This document shows, in pieces, positions 56,965 through 64,000 of a stretch of 64,000 bases of DNA; position 1 is the first letter of the stretch, and every line of letters begins with the position of its first letter. Source of the stretch: JARYGU01 sp033795365. Its GTDB lineage: Bacteria > Pseudomonadota > Alphaproteobacteria > Rhizobiales > Rhizobiaceae. Location: NCBI GenBank assembly GCA_033795365.1, contig JARYGU010000001.1:783477-847476 (forward strand), written 5' to 3'. The position numbers and the translations under genes were made by a program. The notes below the pieces were generated by a model. The model was not told the origin of the DNA, searched no databases, and worked only from the letters and a program-made list of their open reading frames with translations.

Positions 56965-58128
56965 TCACAACCAGAAGAACAGCAGTTCCTGCAGTGCATC
57001 GAGCGCGCGCGAGCGCAATGTGCCGACAGCGATTTCGCCCGCCGTGTGAACCGGCACCTCGCGCAACAGGCGGTCGTCGTTCCAGATTTTCAGGACGCCG
57101 ACCTCCTGTCCTGGCTTGACCGGCGCGTTGATCGGCCAGGTGTAGACCACACGCGCGACGATTTTTCCCGCATTGTCGACGGGCAGGAAGACGTCGACAT
57201 CGTCATTGGTCACCAGCGGCACGGTCGAGCTGCTGCCGCCATAGACGCTCGCATCGGCGACCGCCTCGCCCGCTTTAAACAGCGTTTTCCTTTCGAACGA
57301 CGTCATCGCCCAGTCGATGACGCGCCGCGCCTCCTCGACGCGCTGCTTGTCGGATTCGAGCCCGGCCATGGCCAGGAAAAGCCGTTTGCCGTCACGGTTT
57401 ACCGAGGCGACGATCGCATAGCCATGTCCCTCGGAAAATCCCAAGCCGACGCCGTCGGCGCCAATTCCGAGAGCGATCAGGGGATTGCGATTGCGCTGCC
57501 GGATCTTGTTCCACTCGAATTCCGGCTCCGAATAATAACGGTAGAGATCGGGATAGTTGCGCTGGAGGTGCTGTGCCAGGGCGACGAGCTCGCGCATGGT
57601 CACGACGTTGCGCGGATCGGGCAGGCCTGTCGCGTTCGCAAATGTGGAAGTCGTCAGCCCGAGCGCCCTCGCCTCCCTGGTCATCCGCTCCGCGAAGGCA
57701 TTCTCGGAGCCCGAAAGCCCTTCGCCGAGGATGATGCAGGCATCGTTCGCTGTCTGGATCGTCGCTCCCCGGATAAGGTCCTCGACGCGGACGCTGGATT
57801 TCAACGCAGCGAACATGGTTGCCGTACGAGACGGCGCGCCGCCCGTACGCCAGGCATGCTCGGAAACAGGATATCGGGTATCTAGCGATATCTCGCCGGT
57901 CTTCACGGCATTGAAGACGACCGCCATGGTCATCAGCTTGGCGAGCGATGCCGCCGGAACCGCTTCATCCTCGTTCTTCGCCAGAAGAATGGTTCCGGTA
58001 TCCGCCTCGATCAGGAATATCTGCCGGGCCTTGGTGTCGAAACTGTCGACAGCGCCGACCGTCTGGGCGCGGGCAGAGGAAAAAGCAAGCAGTGCGACGA
58101 GAAGGCAAAGGACGAGGCGACGATACAT
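56965..58128 (-). CDS. dacC: D-alanyl-D-alanine carboxypeptidase family protein with altered KTG motif
   Basis: Peptidase S11 (PBP5/6-like) protein of 387 residues: signal peptide to about residue 21, SLAK with Ser61 and Lys64, TAN at 126-128 in place of SxN, a C-terminal PBP5_C-like domain and a C-terminal hydrophobic stretch (LQELLFFWL) that may act as membrane anchor. Where the family has KTG, the sequence is GADGVGLGF with Gly228-Leu229-Gly230, so the conserved Lys is missing. Activity may be lost or changed. Lies between rlpA and tmk on the same strand with 76-78-bp gaps. Confidence 0.9.
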   Translation of the reverse strand: MYRRLVLCLLVALLAFSSARAQTVGAVDSFDTKARQIFLIEADTGTILLAKNEDEAVPAASLAKLMTMAVVFNAVKTGEISLDTRYPVSEHAWRTGGAPSRTATMFAALKSSVRVEDLIRGATIQTANDACIILGEGLSGSENAFAERMTREARALGLTTSTFANATGLPDPRNVVTMRELVALAQHLQRNYPDLYRYYSEPEFEWNKIRQRNRNPLIALGIGADGVGLGFSEGHGYAIVASVNRDGKRLFLAMAGLESDKQRVEEARRVIDWAMTSFERKTLFKAGEAVADASVYGGSSSTVPLVTNDDVDVFLPVDNAGKIVARVVYTWPINAPVKPGQEVGVLKIWNDDRLLREVPVHTAGEIAVGTLRSRALDALQELLFFWL

Positions 58129-58204
58129 GGCGGCTCCGGCGGCGTCTTCGAAGACCTATACAGCCGCGTCACCCGCAGGCCAATCGAGAACGCCGGCGCC
58201 GAAA

Positions 58205-59227
58205 TCAACCGGCATTGCCGGCCGGGTCCGAAAGCAGCGTCAGGGAACCGTCGAGATGCAGGATCGCGTCGAAGGCTCCGGCGGCGTCGCGCACGCGCTC
58301 ATCCGCATAGGCTGCAGCATAGGTCGCCGCACCGGCGGGCGCAGGCACGAAATTCGGCCGCTCGACCGGAACGGGCCCGATTTCCGGGAGCATGACGAAC
58401 TGCTCTAGGACCTGCAACCCGTCATTGGCAGGCGCACTTGCCGCAAGTGCCGTCATCGCAGGCGCCTCGCCCGTGGCATCCGGCCTGCTGCTCGGAGTGA
58501 CCGGCGCCACGCCGGGCAGATCGACGGCAACGGGCGCAGCGGACGCGACCATCACACCTGTTGCGATCTGGCCGCCCGGATCGACAGCCGGCACGCGCGA
58601 TCCCTTCGGAATGTAGGAGGCCATGAGGTAGGGCATGTCGTGGCCGTCCATGCGCGCGAGGCCGACATACTGGACGCGGACCTTCGCGGTCCCGGTGCTC
58701 TTCATGTCGAGAAGGTCAGCCGTCTTGGAGGAGACGTCGATGATCCGACCCTCATGGAACGGCCCGCGATCGTTGACGCGGACGACGACGGAGGAGCCGT
58801 TCTCGAGATTGGTGACGCGCGCATAGCTTGGAAGCGGGAATGTCGGATGCGCGGCGGAAAGGTGATACTTGTCGTAGACTTCGCCATTGGCGGTGCGGCG
58901 TCCGTGGAAGGCCGAGCCGTACCAGGAGGCGAGCCCGGTCTTGTTGTAGTCCGGATCCTCTTTCGGCTGGTACCACTTTCCGCGAACCTGATACGGCTTG
59001 CCGACCTGGTAGCGCCCGCCGCCCTTCGGGACGGCCTGGCCTTCTTCGACCACTTTGGGACTGGCCTTCACGCCATATTCCGATTCGGAAAAATATTCAG
59101 AACTACGGGCCTTCTTCTTGACCGGCTTGGACGTCGTCGCGCAGGCGGCAAGGCCGAAACACAGTAGCGGAATAGCAAGGAAACGCACTCCCTTGCCGAT
59201 CCGGGCCGCATCGATAGTCAAGTCCAT
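58205..59227 (-). CDS. rlpA: RlpA-like septal-ring lipoprotein (lytic transglycosylase family)
   Basis: 340-residue outer-membrane lipoprotein. The signal sequence ends in lipobox LAAC (FGLAACATT); the double-psi beta-barrel RlpA domain follows with GLASWYGSAFHGRRTANGE, LPLPSYARVTNLENG-like region, VRVNDRGPF and SKTADLL. The C-terminal part is Ala/Pro-rich and lacks a clear SPOR domain. Catalytic Asp in NDRGPF is present. Start at 59227 puts the signal peptide near the N-terminus. Confidence 0.92.
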   Translation of the reverse strand: MDLTIDAARIGKGVRFLAIPLLCFGLAACATTSKPVKKKARSSEYFSESEYGVKASPKVVEEGQAVPKGGGRYQVGKPYQVRGKWYQPKEDPDYNKTGLASWYGSAFHGRRTANGEVYDKYHLSAAHPTFPLPSYARVTNLENGSSVVVRVNDRGPFHEGRIIDVSSKTADLLDMKSTGTAKVRVQYVGLARMDGHDMPYLMASYIPKGSRVPAVDPGGQIATGVMVASAAPVAVDLPGVAPVTPSSRPDATGEAPAMTALAASAPANDGLQVLEQFVMLPEIGPVPVERPNFVPAPAGAATYAAAYADERVRDAAGAFDAILHLDGSLTLLSDPAGNAG

Positions 59228-59581
59228 ATGTCCCACGCCGCTTAAGTCCCCGACGGCCTCCGAAGAGATTGCCGTCACATGCAATCGGTCCCTCAGATGC
59301 CATGCTGTATATAACAGTCCGTTAATCATGACATCAACATGGCGAAATTGCGAACCCTGCCAGGCCGCAGGAGCAATATCGAGTGGCTATGGTTTACAAA
59401 AGGTAAGCTGTTTGACCGGCGCTTGCGCAGTCGGACCGGCTCTACATGCGGATGAACTCCGTCATGATTTCAAAGGATATCCCGCCGCAGCCAGGATGCT
59501 TTGCGCCGGGATCGTCCGGCCGCGATTTACTTGGTCGCCTCTTGCCAATCCGCGCAGCTTCGCGCATTAAGGCGGCGGCTG
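59228..59581. other. 354-bp region between rlpA and tRNA-Ser
   Basis: Holds the leftward rlpA promoter and the rightward tRNA promoter. TTGCCA (59542-59547) and CATTAA (59565-59570), 17 bp apart, could serve the tRNA. No gene is evident. Confidence 0.4.
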
Positions 59582-59671
59582 GGAAGAGTGGCCGAGCGGT
59601 TTAAGGCACCGGTCTTGAAAACCGGCGTGCGTGAAAGCGTACCGTGGGTTCGAATCCCACCTCTTCCGCCA
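59582..59671 (+). tRNA. tRNA-Ser (anticodon TGA)
   Basis: Acceptor arms GGAAGAG / CTCTTCC pair perfectly, discriminator G followed by encoded CCA at 59669-59671. The anticodon loop CTTGAAA gives TGA, the long variable arm (GCGTGCGTGAAAGCGTACC) is class II, and the T-arm GTGGGTTCGAATCCCAC is perfect. Reads UCA and related Ser codons. Confidence 0.97.
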
Positions 59672-59876
59672 TTTGAGTCCGCCTCTGGGCACGCCAATCG
59701 CCGCCGATTGTCCCCCCTGGCCGGCGATAAGCGTTCTCAATAGCTCCGTCTTCGATCCCAAAGGCGGATCGCGTCGCCCCCGACTTTGACACGCTGCGCA
59801 AGACGTTCATCCTTTGTGACTATGCCGATCTCGCGCCCGACGGCAGGCTCTACTAAAAGAGGGACTTGGCGGACTG
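59672..59876. other. Non-genic stretch after tRNA-Ser
   Basis: No complete gene. One forward frame runs without stop from about 59733 to TAA at 59854-59856 and encodes ...KTFILCDYADLAPDGRLY, which looks protein-like but has no start or ribosome-binding site; possible remnant of a gene displaced at the tRNA end. Confidence 0.35.
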
Positions 59877-60329
59877 TTAGTTACGCAAGCTCTGCAGGAT
59901 GAGAATGCACATACGTCGGAGTTCGCTAGTTTCCTTGTGCGACAGTGAAGAGAATATATCTCGTTGCACAACTTCAAGGTCGGACTTGAGACGAGTTATC
60001 GCGGTCAATCCGTCAACGGTAATTTCAACTCGTCTTCGGCGCCGATCCGCAGGATGATTTTGCCGCTCGACTAAGCCCCGCACTTCCAATGAAGCTACTG
60101 CAATCGCCACATCGCTGCGGTCCAGTCCCGTACGGGCGCTTATGGCAGCTTGGTCCAGAACGCCCCAGTGCTCAAGCGTGGCGAGTATAGAAAACTGGTA
60201 GTGATCAAAGCCAGCGGCGCTCAGCTTTGCACCGGAAATAGCCGCTGCAGCGGTGCCGGCCTGAGCAAGCAGGCGGGACGGCAGTTCCCGCAAGACGGGA
60301 GCGAGCATATCGAGATCCACGATCGGCAT
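59877..60329 (-). CDS. MarR-family transcriptional regulator
   Basis: 150 residues with the MarR winged helix-turn-helix: LDQAAISARTGLDRSDVAIAV-type recognition region, the wing with DRRRRRVEITVDG and flanking dimerisation helices. It is divergent from the epoxide hydrolase gene. Two matching palindromes in the 70-bp shared promoter are the likely operators, so it probably represses itself and the hydrolase until a ligand binds. Codon choice is less GC-rich than the core genes around. Confidence 0.9.
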   Translation of the reverse strand: MPIVDLDMLAPVLRELPSRLLAQAGTAAAAISGAKLSAAGFDHYQFSILATLEHWGVLDQAAISARTGLDRSDVAIAVASLEVRGLVERQNHPADRRRRRVEITVDGLTAITRLKSDLEVVQRDIFSSLSHKETSELRRMCILILQSLRN

Positions 60330-60340
60330 TCAATATCTTA

Positions 60341-60370
60341 GCTTGAAATCGTTGGCGCAGCCAACGTATA
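60341..60370 (+). promoter_or_regulatory. Sigma-70 promoter of the epoxide hydrolase gene
   Basis: TTGAAA (60341-60346) and a perfect TATAAT (60365-60370) with an 18-bp spacer. The start point near 60377 leaves about 23 nt before the GTG codon. Confidence 0.75.
60349..60363. promoter_or_regulatory. Probable MarR operator 1
   Basis: GTTGGC-GCA-GCCAAC, a perfect palindrome (7-bp arms counting flanking C/G), sitting in the spacer between -35 and -10. Confidence 0.7.
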
Positions 60371-60371
60371 A

Positions 60372-60386
60372 TAGTTGGCATCGTCA
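60372..60386. promoter_or_regulatory. Probable MarR operator 2
   Basis: GTTGGC-ATC-GTCAAC, a near-copy of operator 1 just after the -10 box; centres are 23 bp apart, about two helical turns, so two dimers could bind side by side. Confidence 0.65.
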
Positions 60387-60399
60387 ACGGAATTGGCCC

Positions 60400-61509
60400 G
60401 TGAGCATCATTATCGAACCTTTCACGGCTCATATCTCTAAAAGTGAGCAGCGGGAGTTAGCGGTGCGGCTATCGCAAGCTCGTCTGCCGGACACTGTGGA
60501 CGACTGGTCGATCGGCTTGCCCGGCAACGTCCTACGCGATCTGCGACGACGTTGGATGGCCTTCGATTGGCTTCAGTTCGAGCAAGAACTCAACAGCTTT
60601 TCACAATACCGCGCATCGATCGACGGCCAGACAGTCCACTTCCTGCATGTCCGCTCGCCCGAACCGGACGCCATGCCGATCCTACTTACGCATGGATGGC
60701 CTGGATCGATCGTAGAGTTTCTCGACGTCGTCGGGCCGCTAAGCGACCCCCGCCGATATGGCGCGGATTCCGCTGATGCGTTCCATTGTGTCGTTCCTTC
60801 GATTCCTGGTTTTGCCTGGTCCACGCCCCTGGCAGGCGATTGGGATGTGCCCCGGATCGCGCACGCTTGGTCAGCGCTGATGGCCGCACTCGGTTATCGT
60901 CGATACGGTGTCCAAGGGGGGGACTGGGGCTCGGCGATTTCCCGATCGGTTGGTGCAGTAGATCCCAATCATGTCGCCGGCATTCACCTGAATTATCTGG
61001 TAACTCCGATACCGGCAGACTTCTCAGGTGAAGGAGCAGAAGCCGATCGTGCCGCCAAGATCCAAGCGTATCTCGCTGCGCCGGCGGGATACATGCGTGT
61101 GCATTCAACGACACCTCAGACCTTGGCTTACGCACTTACGGACTCTCCCATTGGGCTGCTTGGTTGGCTTGGTGAGAAATTCTTGCGATGGGCCGATCCA
61201 AGATCGCCCGTCCCAACAGATCGCATTCTTGCCAACACCGCAATTTATTGGTTCACAAGGACGGCCGGCTCCGCGGCACGCCTTTATGCCGCTGGTCGCG
61301 GCATGCGAGCAGGGAAGACCGCTGGCCGACCGCCAACGGGCGTTGCCGTCCTGCCCCAGGATATTGTTCTCCCCATTCGGTCGCTCGCCGAAGGCGCTGA
61401 GCACATCGTTCACTGGACTGAATTTGAGCAAGGCGGGCATTTCGCGGCCCTCGAAGTGCCGGACGCCTTTGTAGAAGATGTCAGGCTTTTTTTTCGAAAT
61501 TGTCGCTGA
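60400..61509 (+). CDS. Epoxide hydrolase, alpha/beta-hydrolase with EHN N-terminal domain
   Basis: 369 residues from a GTG start: the EHN domain (PFTAHISKSEQRELAVRLSQ, SFSQYRASIDG) then the hydrolase core with oxyanion motif HGWPGS (98-103), nucleophile Asp175 in GGDWGS and general base His in EQGGHFAALE. This is the microsomal/juvenile-hormone type epoxide hydrolase. GTG is chosen over the upstream ATG at 60343 because that lies inside the promoter; CGGAA precedes it. The natural substrate is unknown; the divergent MarR regulator suggests induction by a xenobiotic or plant-derived epoxide. Confidence 0.9.
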   Translation: MSIIIEPFTAHISKSEQRELAVRLSQARLPDTVDDWSIGLPGNVLRDLRRRWMAFDWLQFEQELNSFSQYRASIDGQTVHFLHVRSPEPDAMPILLTHGWPGSIVEFLDVVGPLSDPRRYGADSADAFHCVVPSIPGFAWSTPLAGDWDVPRIAHAWSALMAALGYRRYGVQGGDWGSAISRSVGAVDPNHVAGIHLNYLVTPIPADFSGEGAEADRAAKIQAYLAAPAGYMRVHSTTPQTLAYALTDSPIGLLGWLGEKFLRWADPRSPVPTDRILANTAIYWFTRTAGSAARLYAAGRGMRAGKTAGRPPTGVAVLPQDIVLPIRSLAEGAEHIVHWTEFEQGGHFAALEVPDAFVEDVRLFFRNCR

Positions 61510-62020
61510 AAGGGAACGCACACGGCTGAAGACCCGATCCATCGCGTCGACAAGTTCGCAGTGCCGGAGCAGCACATTCTGCTATTCGTCGACACCCGTG
61601 ACCGAAACGCATCGTGAAATCGATAAATTGCAAGGGGTCAACGGCGGAGCAAAAAGCCGGCCATTGGGCGGCGCAGTTCCCAAAGGAGGGTTCTAGAAGG
61701 CTATGGAGTAGACATAGGTCTCATCGGTATCCCGCATGGCCCGCCATTTGCCGCCGATCGCCGCACAAATTGAACGATTATCCCTTTAACTATCAATCAG
61801 ATAGCTATTTGCGATGTGACTGGATTACGGGGTTTCTTCGTTCACGTCCCCCCGCCAGGTAGGATAGCCTGACTGGAGAAACCGCTGATCACACGCTGGA
61901 GCTCCATTGCCTCTGTCAGCGAACAGGCATGAGCATGACCGGATTTGAGCGCGTCCGAAAGGATGCGCGATTCTGGCCGTTCAGCTCCCGGAGACGACGC
62001 CATGGTGGACCCGGAACAGA
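61510..62020. other. 511-bp stretch without a recognisable gene
   Basis: Short frames only, all with unfavourable composition. A purine-rich segment near 61625-61700 (GCAAGGGGTCAACGG... AAAGGAGGG) resembles insertion-sequence ends but no element is complete. Probably decayed accessory DNA. Confidence 0.4.
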
Positions 62021-63730
62021 TTACTGGGGATCGTAGGCGGCTTTCGCCCGTTGTAGCCGGCGAAGGCTGCTGCCCCAGAAGGCGTCTTCCCAATCCGCCT
62101 CGAAGTAGTCGGCCTCGGCAAGATATGACCCTTTGGCCGGCACGCGAGCTTTGAACGCGGCCATGGCGGCGCGGACGCGCTCCACCTGGCGGCGTGCGAG
62201 CCCGAGATCGGGCTCAAAACCGGGAACGCCGGGATAGGCCGGCCCGCCTTCCGCGCCGCAGATGGCGAGCGCGAAACTGTCGGCCACGACGGGATTGGTG
62301 GCGGTCTCCGTGCGCACGCGCTCGCGAACCGCATTGGATGCCCCCGCGAGGCCTTTGTTGACATGGAGCGTGAGGCTCCAATACCGCGAGGCCTCATAGA
62401 GGCCGTCGACGAGCGCCCCGCGCGAGGCCGGATCAAGCGAGGCGGCCGGCGCCCAGGCCGATGCGTAGGCATGCAGGAACTGGCCGGATTGTTCTCGGTC
62501 GCCGGCCCAGAAGATGCGATCTCGGTCGGCGCCAGGCCGGTCGTCGGTCAGTACAACGCCCGGAAGCGTCTTCAGGAGATCTGGGTCCCAGAAGCGTCGC
62601 CCTTCGAGAACGATCACCGTCGGGTTGGGGAACTCGTAGTCCTCCGGGCGATCGCGCAGCCAAGTCCAGAACGGTGCCCACAGGCTTTCGACTTCCCCTT
62701 GGCTCATGCCCTGGCAGAGCATCGATATCCTCAGCGAATTGTCTGGCCGGAATCCGATCTGTTCCCCCCAATGTGGGTTGTGGAGAGCCTCGGCGTAGAA
62801 CTCCATCACGCGCGCGACGAGGACACGATAAGCCTCGTCCGATCGCGCGGAAATCTCGGCGAAAACGGCTCCGATGGTTGCCGGCATGTCATGGGTTCGC
62901 AGGGTCACGCGCGTGACCACGCCGAAGGTTCCGCCGCCGCCGCCCTTGAGAGCAAAGAAGAGCTCGGGATCGCGAACGGCGTTGACGACACGTACTGCGC
63001 CGTCTGCCGTCACGACTTCCGCCTCCAGCAGGCTGGCTGCCGCCGTGCCGAAGGTTTTCGAGAAGCTGCCGAAGCCGCCGCTCTGGATCAGGCCGGCGAC
63101 GCCCACCGTCAGGCAGCCGCCGCCCTGTACATAGCGACCGGCACCGGCGCAGACCTTCCTGTACACCTCCCCCCACATCGCTCCCGCGCCCACGGACACG
63201 GCCGACACCGGCCCAGCGTCGACACCCATCGGTGTGAACGCGTCGTGCATCTCAACAGCGTTCATCTGGCGGGTCCAGATCAGCAGCGAGCCGGCCGCAT
63301 TGGAGCCCCCGGTGTAAGAGTGGCCGCCGCCCTTCACGACGAGCCGGACACCGTAGTCGCGAGCGAAACGGATCGCGGCGGCGATATCGGCTGCGGAAAC
63401 CGCCTCCAGCACCCGCTCGCTCGGCTTGTTGACCCATGCGTCCACCCATCCCAATGTCTGGGTCAGCGCCGGGTGATCGCCGAGAAAGTAGGGGTTTCGC
63501 GCCGATGCGAAGAAGGCGGCGCAGTCCCCGCGTCCGGTGCTGGCGAGGCAAGACTCCAGAGGCCATTCCACCAGAGCAAGCCGGCCTTCCACCCGGCTTA
63601 CCAGAACCGTCCAGTCCGGGCCGTCGCCTATCGTCGCAAGCGCCGTCTGCGCCCGCGCCTGCGACGATGAGAGCAGACCTGCGGCGAGGCCTGCCCCGGC
63701 CAGAAGCAATTCGCGCCTGTTGGTTCCCAT
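62021..63730 (-). CDS. Tat-exported FAD-linked oxidase, berberine-bridge/BBE type
   Basis: 569 residues. N-terminal twin-arginine signal (TNRRELLLAGAGLAAGLL) to about residue 28, PCMH-type FAD domain with GGGHSYTG (His137) and GGGCLTVGVAGL (Cys206), suggesting bicovalent flavin attachment, and a C-terminal BBE motif (ADYFEADWEDAFWGS ... YDPQ). Such enzymes oxidise sugars, lignin-type phenols or alkaloids; the substrate is not evident. No cofactor maturation genes needed. It is divergent from a truncated VOC-type frame. Confidence 0.9.
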   Translation of the reverse strand: MGTNRRELLLAGAGLAAGLLSSSQARAQTALATIGDGPDWTVLVSRVEGRLALVEWPLESCLASTGRGDCAAFFASARNPYFLGDHPALTQTLGWVDAWVNKPSERVLEAVSAADIAAAIRFARDYGVRLVVKGGGHSYTGGSNAAGSLLIWTRQMNAVEMHDAFTPMGVDAGPVSAVSVGAGAMWGEVYRKVCAGAGRYVQGGGCLTVGVAGLIQSGGFGSFSKTFGTAAASLLEAEVVTADGAVRVVNAVRDPELFFALKGGGGGTFGVVTRVTLRTHDMPATIGAVFAEISARSDEAYRVLVARVMEFYAEALHNPHWGEQIGFRPDNSLRISMLCQGMSQGEVESLWAPFWTWLRDRPEDYEFPNPTVIVLEGRRFWDPDLLKTLPGVVLTDDRPGADRDRIFWAGDREQSGQFLHAYASAWAPAASLDPASRGALVDGLYEASRYWSLTLHVNKGLAGASNAVRERVRTETATNPVVADSFALAICGAEGGPAYPGVPGFEPDLGLARRQVERVRAAMAAFKARVPAKGSYLAEADYFEADWEDAFWGSSLRRLQRAKAAYDPQ

Positions 63731-63798
63731 GTCCGGCTTCCCGCTTCGTCATCTGCGTTCGCCCGACCTAGAATGGGCCAACGCAGAAGGAAATAGCG

Positions 63799-63924
63799 AT
63801 GTCGTCATCGAATGCGATCGATACTATTACATTGTTTGTCGATGACATTACCAACGAAGCGCGGTCTATCGGTGCACCAAGTAAGACACCGTGCGGTGCC
63901 AAGCCCATTTCAGACCGGATTTAG
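63799..63924 (+). pseudogene. Apparent truncated VOC (glyoxalase/bleomycin-resistance) family gene
   Basis: AAGGAA six bases before ATG 63799 opens a frame beginning MSSSNAIDTITLFVDDI, the typical first beta-strand of VOC-family proteins. After that residue the sequence no longer resembles the family and stops at codon 42. It looks like a 5' fragment joined to unrelated DNA. It may instead be an unrelated small ORF; similarity is by eye over only 17 residues. Confidence 0.4.
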
Positions 63925-64000
63925 AGACCCCTATGATGGTCACTTGCCTCGCGCGCTGGGGTTTCTGGATGTTGTGCATTGAGAAATGTGCAACGGAAGG
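63925..64000. other. Right end of the window, no gene identified
   Basis: The last bases hold no complete gene; a new gene could begin beyond the edge. Confidence 0.4.

Noticed and set aside
56140..59227. Prophage or island signature around tmk-dacC-rlpA
   Set aside because: These are housekeeping genes in a familiar order; no integrase, repeats or composition shift.

Overview
The window is high-GC DNA from an alphaproteobacterium, almost certainly Rhizobiales and most like the family Rhizobiaceae (Sinorhizobium/Ensifer/Rhizobium-type). The reasons are the conserved blocks ppiD-trpD-trpC-moaC-moeA-lexA, recG|sdhE-mfd, glnB-glnA, uvrA|ssb, coaD-ppiA-ppiB-queA-tgt and rlpA-dacC-tmk-holB-metG-tatD-MBL, together with direct-repeat (GAAC-N7-GAAC) SOS boxes typical of alphaproteobacterial LexA. 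The genus cannot be fixed from the sequence alone. About 90 percent of the window is coding and most of it is core genome.

Layout. 1-5300: the end of a response-regulator gene, gltA (citrate synthase), comEC and lexA. 5300-10800: a leftward cluster for molybdopterin (moeA, moaC), tryptophan (trpC, trpD) and periplasmic folding (ppiD). 11200-17600: rightward genes for a Na/Pi cotransporter-like protein, glmU and glmS (UDP-GlcNAc synthesis), a GNAT acetyltransferase and a DUF502 membrane protein. 17600-23700: recG, sdhE and mfd. 23700-27700: a FrnE-like DsbA protein, an orphan peptide-type solute-binding protein, an IalB-family protein and hspQ. 27900-29800: glnB-glnA behind a good sigma-54 promoter. 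30000-36900: NAD(P)HX repair enzyme, DUF72, uvrA, ssb and a MarC-family protein. 37000-45000: gyrA, two tiny membrane-protein ORFs that gene callers would probably miss, coaD, two cyclophilins, a small DMT-type transporter, queA and tgt.

44970-50650 looks accessory: a class C beta-lactamase, an MFS transporter, a winged-helix/TolB-like/TPR regulator and a complete IS30-family element with matching ends. Core genes resume with purC, an MBL hydrolase, tatD, metG, holB, tmk, a D-Ala-D-Ala carboxypeptidase-family protein and rlpA. After tRNA-Ser(UGA) at 59582 the character changes again: a MarR regulator and a divergent epoxide hydrolase share a promoter carrying two operator-like palindromes, followed by a poorly coding stretch, a Tat-exported berberine-bridge-type oxidase and what looks like the beginning of a truncated VOC-family gene.

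No obvious new multi-gene defence or biosynthetic system is visible. The observations most worth a check are: a queuosine Tgt that lacks two of the three zinc cysteines; a D,D-carboxypeptidase family protein whose KTG motif reads GLG; the tandem 41- and 46-codon membrane ORFs between gyrA and coaD; the MarR/epoxide-hydrolase operator pair; and a third SOS-box match upstream of coaD.
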